From the NCBI GenBank assembly GCA_017308495.1, contig JAFKES010000069.1, positions 1-64,000 of the forward strand: DNA of 64,000 bases. Reading direction: 5' to 3'. How positions within the stretch are numbered: position 1 is the stretch's first letter; the number at the start of each line of letters is the position of its first letter. This document shows positions 60,483 to 64,000 of the stretch, piece after piece. The DNA is from Afipia sp. (GTDB lineage Bacteria; Pseudomonadota; Alphaproteobacteria; Rhizobiales; Xanthobacteraceae). The position numbers and the translations under genes were made by a program. The notes under the pieces were generated by a model. It was not told the origin of the DNA. It saw only the letters and a list, made by a program, of their open reading frames with translations, and made no database searches.

Positions 60483-62669
60483 ATGGATACCGCGCAAGCT
60501 ATTGTAAGAAAAGAACAAACCGAAGATATCGTCATTCCCCCGGAGGTCGTTTCGGGGCCGGAGCGTTTCATCAACCGCGAATTGTCGTGGCTGCATTTCA
60601 ACCGCCGGGTGCTGGAAGAGTCGGTCAATCCCAACCACCCGATGCTGGAACGGGTCCGGTTCCTGTCGATTTCCGCCAATAACCTTGATGAATTCTTCAT
60701 GGTCCGCGTCGCCGGACTGAAGGCGCAGGTGCGCGAAGGCATCACCGAGCGCAGCCCGGACGGCTCGATGCCGTCAGAACAGCTCGTGCAGATCAACGAG
60801 ACCGTCAAGAATCTCGCCGCCGACCAGCAGGCGATCTGGCGCGACCTGCGCGCCAGCCTCGCCGAGGTCGGCATCGTGCTGGTGGACGGCAAGGACGTCA
60901 CCAAGGCCGAGCGCGGCTGGATCGAGGATCACTTCCTCCACAACATCTTCCCGCTGCTGACGCCGCTGGCGATCGATCCGGCGCATCCGTTCCCGTTCAT
61001 TCCGAGCCTCGGCTTCACCATCGCGCTGCATCTGGCGCGGGGAACCGACGGCCGGGCGATGAATGCGCTGATCCGCATGCCGGGCAAGATCGACCGTTTC
61101 ATCCGGCTGCCCGCCGGCAAGGACGGCTCAGTGCGGCTGATCACGGTGGAACAGGCCACCAGCCTGTTCATCGGCCGGCTGTTCCCGGGATACACCGTCA
61201 AGGGCGAGGGCGCGTTCCGCATCATCCGCGACTCCGAACTGGAAATCGAGGAAGAGGCCGAAGACCTCGTCCGCCTGTTCGAGACCGCGCTGAAACGCCG
61301 CCGCCGCGGCTCGGTGATCCGTCTCGAAATCGAAGCCACCATGCCGGAAGGGCTGCGCGCCTTCGTCAAGCGCGCGCTGTCCACGCCGGACGACGACGTG
61401 CTGCTGGTGGACGGCGTGCTGGCGATGAACGAACTGTCGCAGCTCACCCGGCTCGATCGGCCCGACCTCGAATTCACGCCCTACGTGCCGCGCCATCCCG
61501 AGCGGGTGCGCGATCACGGCGGCGACATCTTCGCGGCGATCCGGCAGAAGGACTTGATCGTCCACCATCCCTATGAATCGTTCGACGTGGTGGTGCAGTT
61601 CCTGCAGCAGGCGGCGCGCGATCCCGACGTGGTCGCGATCAAGCAGACGCTGTACCGCACCTCGCGCGACTCGCCGATCGTGCGGACGCTGGCGGAAGCG
61701 GCTGAGGCCGGCAAGTCCGTCACCGCGCTGGTCGAACTCAAGGCCCGCTTCGACGAGGAGGCCAACATCCGTTGGGCGCGCGACCTCGAACGCGCCGGCG
61801 TGCAGGTGGTCTACGGCTTTCTCGAACTCAAGACCCACGCCAAGCTGTCGCTGGTGGTGCGCCGCGAGGGCGCGGGGCTGACCACCTATGTTCACGCCGG
61901 CACCGGCAACTATCATCCGGTCACCGCGCGCATCTATACCGATCTTTCCTATTTCACCTCCGATCCGGTGATCGCGCGCGACGCCGCGCGGGTGTTCAAC
62001 TACATCACCGGCTACGCCGAGCCGCGCGACATCGAGAAGATGGCGGTGTCGCCGCTGACGCTGCGCAAGCGCATCCTCGAGCACATCCAGGGCGAGAGCA
62101 ACCACGCGCGCCACGGCAAGCCCGGCGCGATCTGGATGAAGATGAACTCGCTGGTCGATCCGGAGATCATCGACGCGCTCTACGAGGCATCGCAGGCCGG
62201 GGTCTCGATCGATCTCATCATTCGCGGCATCTGCTGCCTGCGCCCCGGCGTGCCGGGGCTGTCGGAGAACATCCGCGTCAAGTCGATTATCGGGCGTTTT
62301 CTGGAGCACGGACGAATCTACTGCTTCGGCATGGGTCACGGACTGCCGAGCGCGAAGGCGGCGGTGTACATCTCGTCCGCCGACATGATGCCGCGCAATC
62401 TCGACCGCCGGGTCGAGGTGCTGTGCCCGCTGCAAAATCCGACGGTGCATCAGCAGGTTCTGGAACAGATCATGGTCGCGAACCTGAAGGACAACGAACA
62501 GAGCTGGCAGTTGTTGCCGGATGGGTCGTCAACGCGTATGAAGGCCGCGAAGGGTGAGGAGCCCTTCAACCTGCACAACTACTTCATGACCAATCCGAGT
62601 CTGTCCGGCCGCGGCAAGTCGCTCAAGGAATCCTCGCCACGCCGCCTGACGCGCCGTTCGGAACGATAG
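60483..62669 (+). CDS. ppk1: Polyphosphate kinase 1
   Basis: 728 residues. The N-terminal domain begins [21 protein letters not shown]; the phosphohistidine is in [11 protein letters not shown] (His471), followed by [13 protein letters not shown]; a second conserved cluster appears near residue 620 ([20 protein letters not shown]). It reversibly makes polyphosphate from ATP, in the cytoplasm/membrane-bound. It starts 128 bases after hdaA, with a Pho-box candidate in the gap, and is 15 bases from ppx. Confidence 0.96.
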   Translation: MDTAQAIVRKEQTEDIVIPPEVVSGPERFINRELSWLHFNRRVLEESVNPNHPMLERVRFLSISANNLDEFFMVRVAGLKAQVREGITERSPDGSMPSEQLVQINETVKNLAADQQAIWRDLRASLAEVGIVLVDGKDVTKAERGWIEDHFLHNIFPLLTPLAIDPAHPFPFIPSLGFTIALHLARGTDGRAMNALIRMPGKIDRFIRLPAGKDGSVRLITVEQATSLFIGRLFPGYTVKGEGAFRIIRDSELEIEEEAEDLVRLFETALKRRRRGSVIRLEIEATMPEGLRAFVKRALSTPDDDVLLVDGVLAMNELSQLTRLDRPDLEFTPYVPRHPERVRDHGGDIFAAIRQKDLIVHHPYESFDVVVQFLQQAARDPDVVAIKQTLYRTSRDSPIVRTLAEAAEAGKSVTALVELKARFDEEANIRWARDLERAGVQVVYGFLELKTHAKLSLVVRREGAGLTTYVHAGTGNYHPVTARIYTDLSYFTSDPVIARDAARVFNYITGYAEPRDIEKMAVSPLTLRKRILEHIQGESNHARHGKPGAIWMKMNSLVDPEIIDALYEASQAGVSIDLIIRGICCLRPGVPGLSENIRVKSIIGRFLEHGRIYCFGMGHGLPSAKAAVYISSADMMPRNLDRRVEVLCPLQNPTVHQQVLEQIMVANLKDNEQSWQLLPDGSSTRMKAAKGEEPFNLHNYFMTNPSLSGRGKSLKESSPRRLTRRSER

Positions 62670-62684
62670 CGCCAGCGCCTGACC

Positions 62685-64000
62685 ATGATCGTAAAATCCG
62701 AGCGCGCGTCGCGCCCCGCATCGCGCAAGTCACCGACGAGCGTCGCCGTCATCGATATCGGCTCCAACTCGGTGCGCCTCGTCGTGTTCGAGAGCAAGAC
62801 GCGCAATGTCGCGGCGGTGTTCAACGAAAAGACACTGTGCGGCCTCGGCCGCGAAGTGCAGTCGACCGGGCTGCTCGCGGCCGATGCCGTCGACAAGGCG
62901 CTCGCCGCGCTCAAGCGGTTCCGCGCGCTGTGCCGGGTGATGAAGGTCGGCGAGGTCCATGCCATCGCCACCGCCGCCTGCCGCGACGCCACCAACGGAC
63001 CGGACTTCATCGCCAGGGCCGAGCGCATCTGCGGCTGCCCGGTGCAGATCCTGTCCGGCGCGCGCGAGGCGCAGCTCTCGGCGCTCGGCGTCGCATCCGG
63101 CGTCTACAAGCCCGACGGCATCGTCGGCGATCTCGGTGGCGGCTCGCTCGAACTGATCGACGTGCGCGGCCACCGCATCCGATCGGGGGTGACGCTGCCG
63201 CTCGGCGGCCTCGCGCTGCAGGACATCTCGCAGCGGTCGCTGAAGAAGGCCGAGAAGATCGTCGCCGAGCGCCTCGGCGGACTGCCGCAACTGAAGGCGG
63301 GGGTGGGGCGGACCCTCTATGCGGTCGGCGGCACATGGCGCGCGCTGGCGCGCATCCACATCATCCAGAGCGGCTATCCGCTGCGGGTGATGCACGGCTA
63401 CACCCTTCCGGCCGCCGACGCGCTCGACTTCGTGCGCAGGCTGCGGCGGCTCGCGGCGCGCGACATCCTCGCGGACATCGAGACCGTGGCCGATGCGCGC
63501 CGTCCGCTTTTGACCTACGCCGCGCTGGTGATGGAATATCTCATCCGCGTGGGGCGGCCGAAGGAGATCGTGTTCTCGACCTACGGCGTTCGCGAGGGGC
63601 TGCTGTTCGAGATGCTGCCCGAGGATGAGCGCAAGAAGGACGGACTGATCGCCACCGCGCAGACGCTGAACGATCTGTCGGCGCGCTCGCCGGGTCACGC
63701 GGCCGACCTGGTCGGCTGGACCGACCGGCTGGTGCGCGTCGCGGGCTTGCGCGAGACCGAGGACGACAGGCGGCTGCGCCATGCGGCCTGCTGGCTGTCC
63801 GATGCGGGGTGGCGCGCCCATCCGGACTATCGCGGCGAGCAGACCCTCCATCTCATCACCAACGGCAATTTCGGCGCGATCAGCCATCCGGAGCGGGCGT
63901 TCCTCGCGCTCGCGGTCTACTATCGCTACGCTGGCCTCAATGCCGAAAACGAGGCGCCGGAAGTGATCCGGGCACTGGTGACGCCGGCGCATCTTGAGCG
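62685..64000 (+). CDS. ppx: Exopolyphosphatase, Ppx/GppA family (3' partial)
   Basis: 438 codons present; the gene runs off the right edge. The actin-like phosphatase motifs VAVIDIGSNSVRLVVFE and IVGDLGGGSLELI are present, and STYGVREGLLFEML lies near residue 310 as in the family. It hydrolyses terminal phosphates from polyphosphate or pppGpp; with Ppk1 directly upstream the first is more likely. The ATG 15 bases after ppk1 is chosen; the downstream end is outside the window. The N-terminal 20 residues are a variable basic tail. Confidence 0.93.
   Translation, partial: MIVKSERASRPASRKSPTSVAVIDIGSNSVRLVVFESKTRNVAAVFNEKTLCGLGREVQSTGLLAADAVDKALAALKRFRALCRVMKVGEVHAIATAACRDATNGPDFIARAERICGCPVQILSGAREAQLSALGVASGVYKPDGIVGDLGGGSLELIDVRGHRIRSGVTLPLGGLALQDISQRSLKKAEKIVAERLGGLPQLKAGVGRTLYAVGGTWRALARIHIIQSGYPLRVMHGYTLPAADALDFVRRLRRLAARDILADIETVADARRPLLTYAALVMEYLIRVGRPKEIVFSTYGVREGLLFEMLPEDERKKDGLIATAQTLNDLSARSPGHAADLVGWTDRLVRVAGLRETEDDRRLRHAACWLSDAGWRAHPDYRGEQTLHLITNGNFGAISHPERAFLALAVYYRYAGLNAENEAPEVIRALVTPAHLE

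Noticed and set aside
1..64000. tRNA, rRNA, integrase, transposase or attachment sites
   Set aside because: Intergenic regions were read by eye on both strands and none showed a tRNA cloverleaf with a CCA-adjacent acceptor pattern or a recombinase gene; a dedicated scan was not possible here.

Overview
The window is a GC-rich (about 65%) stretch of an alphaproteobacterial chromosome. Gene order and protein sequences point to the Hyphomicrobiales, most likely the Nitrobacteraceae (the Bradyrhizobium / Rhodopseudomonas / Afipia group). Supporting signs are the dnaB-alr-radA-cvpA-purF block, the fabD-fabG-acpP-fabF-mltG-yicC-gmk block, the rsmA-pdxA-surA-lptD-lptG operon facing pepA-holC, the purM-purN and hdaA-ppk-ppx neighbourhoods, and dispersed palindromic repeats of a kind common in that family. 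No tRNA, rRNA, CRISPR array, prophage, insertion sequence or replication origin was seen. The window cuts livF at its left end and ppx at its right end.

Layout. 1-3.7 kb: branched-chain-amino-acid-type ABC transporter (livF, livK, livH, livM). 3.8-5.5 kb: DUF47 regulator plus low-affinity phosphate transporter (pit). 5.6-5.9 kb: a Gdx/SugE guanidinium exporter on the minus strand behind a two-hairpin guanidine-II (mini-ykkC) riboswitch. 6-17 kb: prfC, a fatty acid desaturase, an SRPBCC protein, an orphan tripartite-type binding protein, nnrU, panB, yfgM, a small lipoprotein, der, an SDR, a GNAT enzyme and a methyltransferase. 17-26 kb, minus strand: purF, cvpA, radA, a RidA-like protein, alr, dnaB, cfa. 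26.4-27.6 kb: a secreted CxxCH protein with a long Ala/Lys/Glu/Pro tail. 27.8-30.3 kb, minus strand: rplI, a DUF2232 membrane protein, rpsR, rpsF. 31-38.3 kb: fatty acid synthesis, mltG, yicC, gmk. 38.4-48 kb: a secreted hypothetical, a spermidine-synthase-like protein, an alcohol dehydrogenase, then rsmA-pdxA-surA-lptD-lptG on the minus strand. 48.4-54.5 kb: pepA, holC, a lipoprotein, an ABC-F ATPase, a Gly/His/Trp-repeat secreted protein, ndk. 54.5-64 kb: terC, an autotransporter barrel, cspA, purN-purM, a phosphatidyltransferase, hdaA, ppk1, ppx.

Most genes are conserved housekeeping functions: translation and its quality control (RF3, Der, S6, S18, L9, RsmA), replication and repair (DnaB, RadA, HolC, HdaA), envelope building (LptD/LptG, SurA-like, MltG, FabD/G/F, ACP, Cfa, phosphatidyltransferase), purine synthesis (PurF, PurM, PurN, Gmk, Ndk) and phosphate/polyphosphate handling (DUF47-Pit, Ppk1, Ppx).

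The less ordinary signal lies mainly in cis-regulatory sequence: the guanidine-II riboswitch, a perfect alphaproteobacterial LexA box in front of radA, Pho-box-like repeats in front of both ppk1 and the DUF47-pit pair, a CtrA-type site before the desaturase, a leader in which the rpsF Shine-Dalgarno can be base-paired, and a FixK/FNR-like palindrome between purM and pgsA. In addition, lptF is absent from its usual place between lptG and pepA, and several secreted proteins of unknown function are present. No clearly new multi-gene system could be identified.
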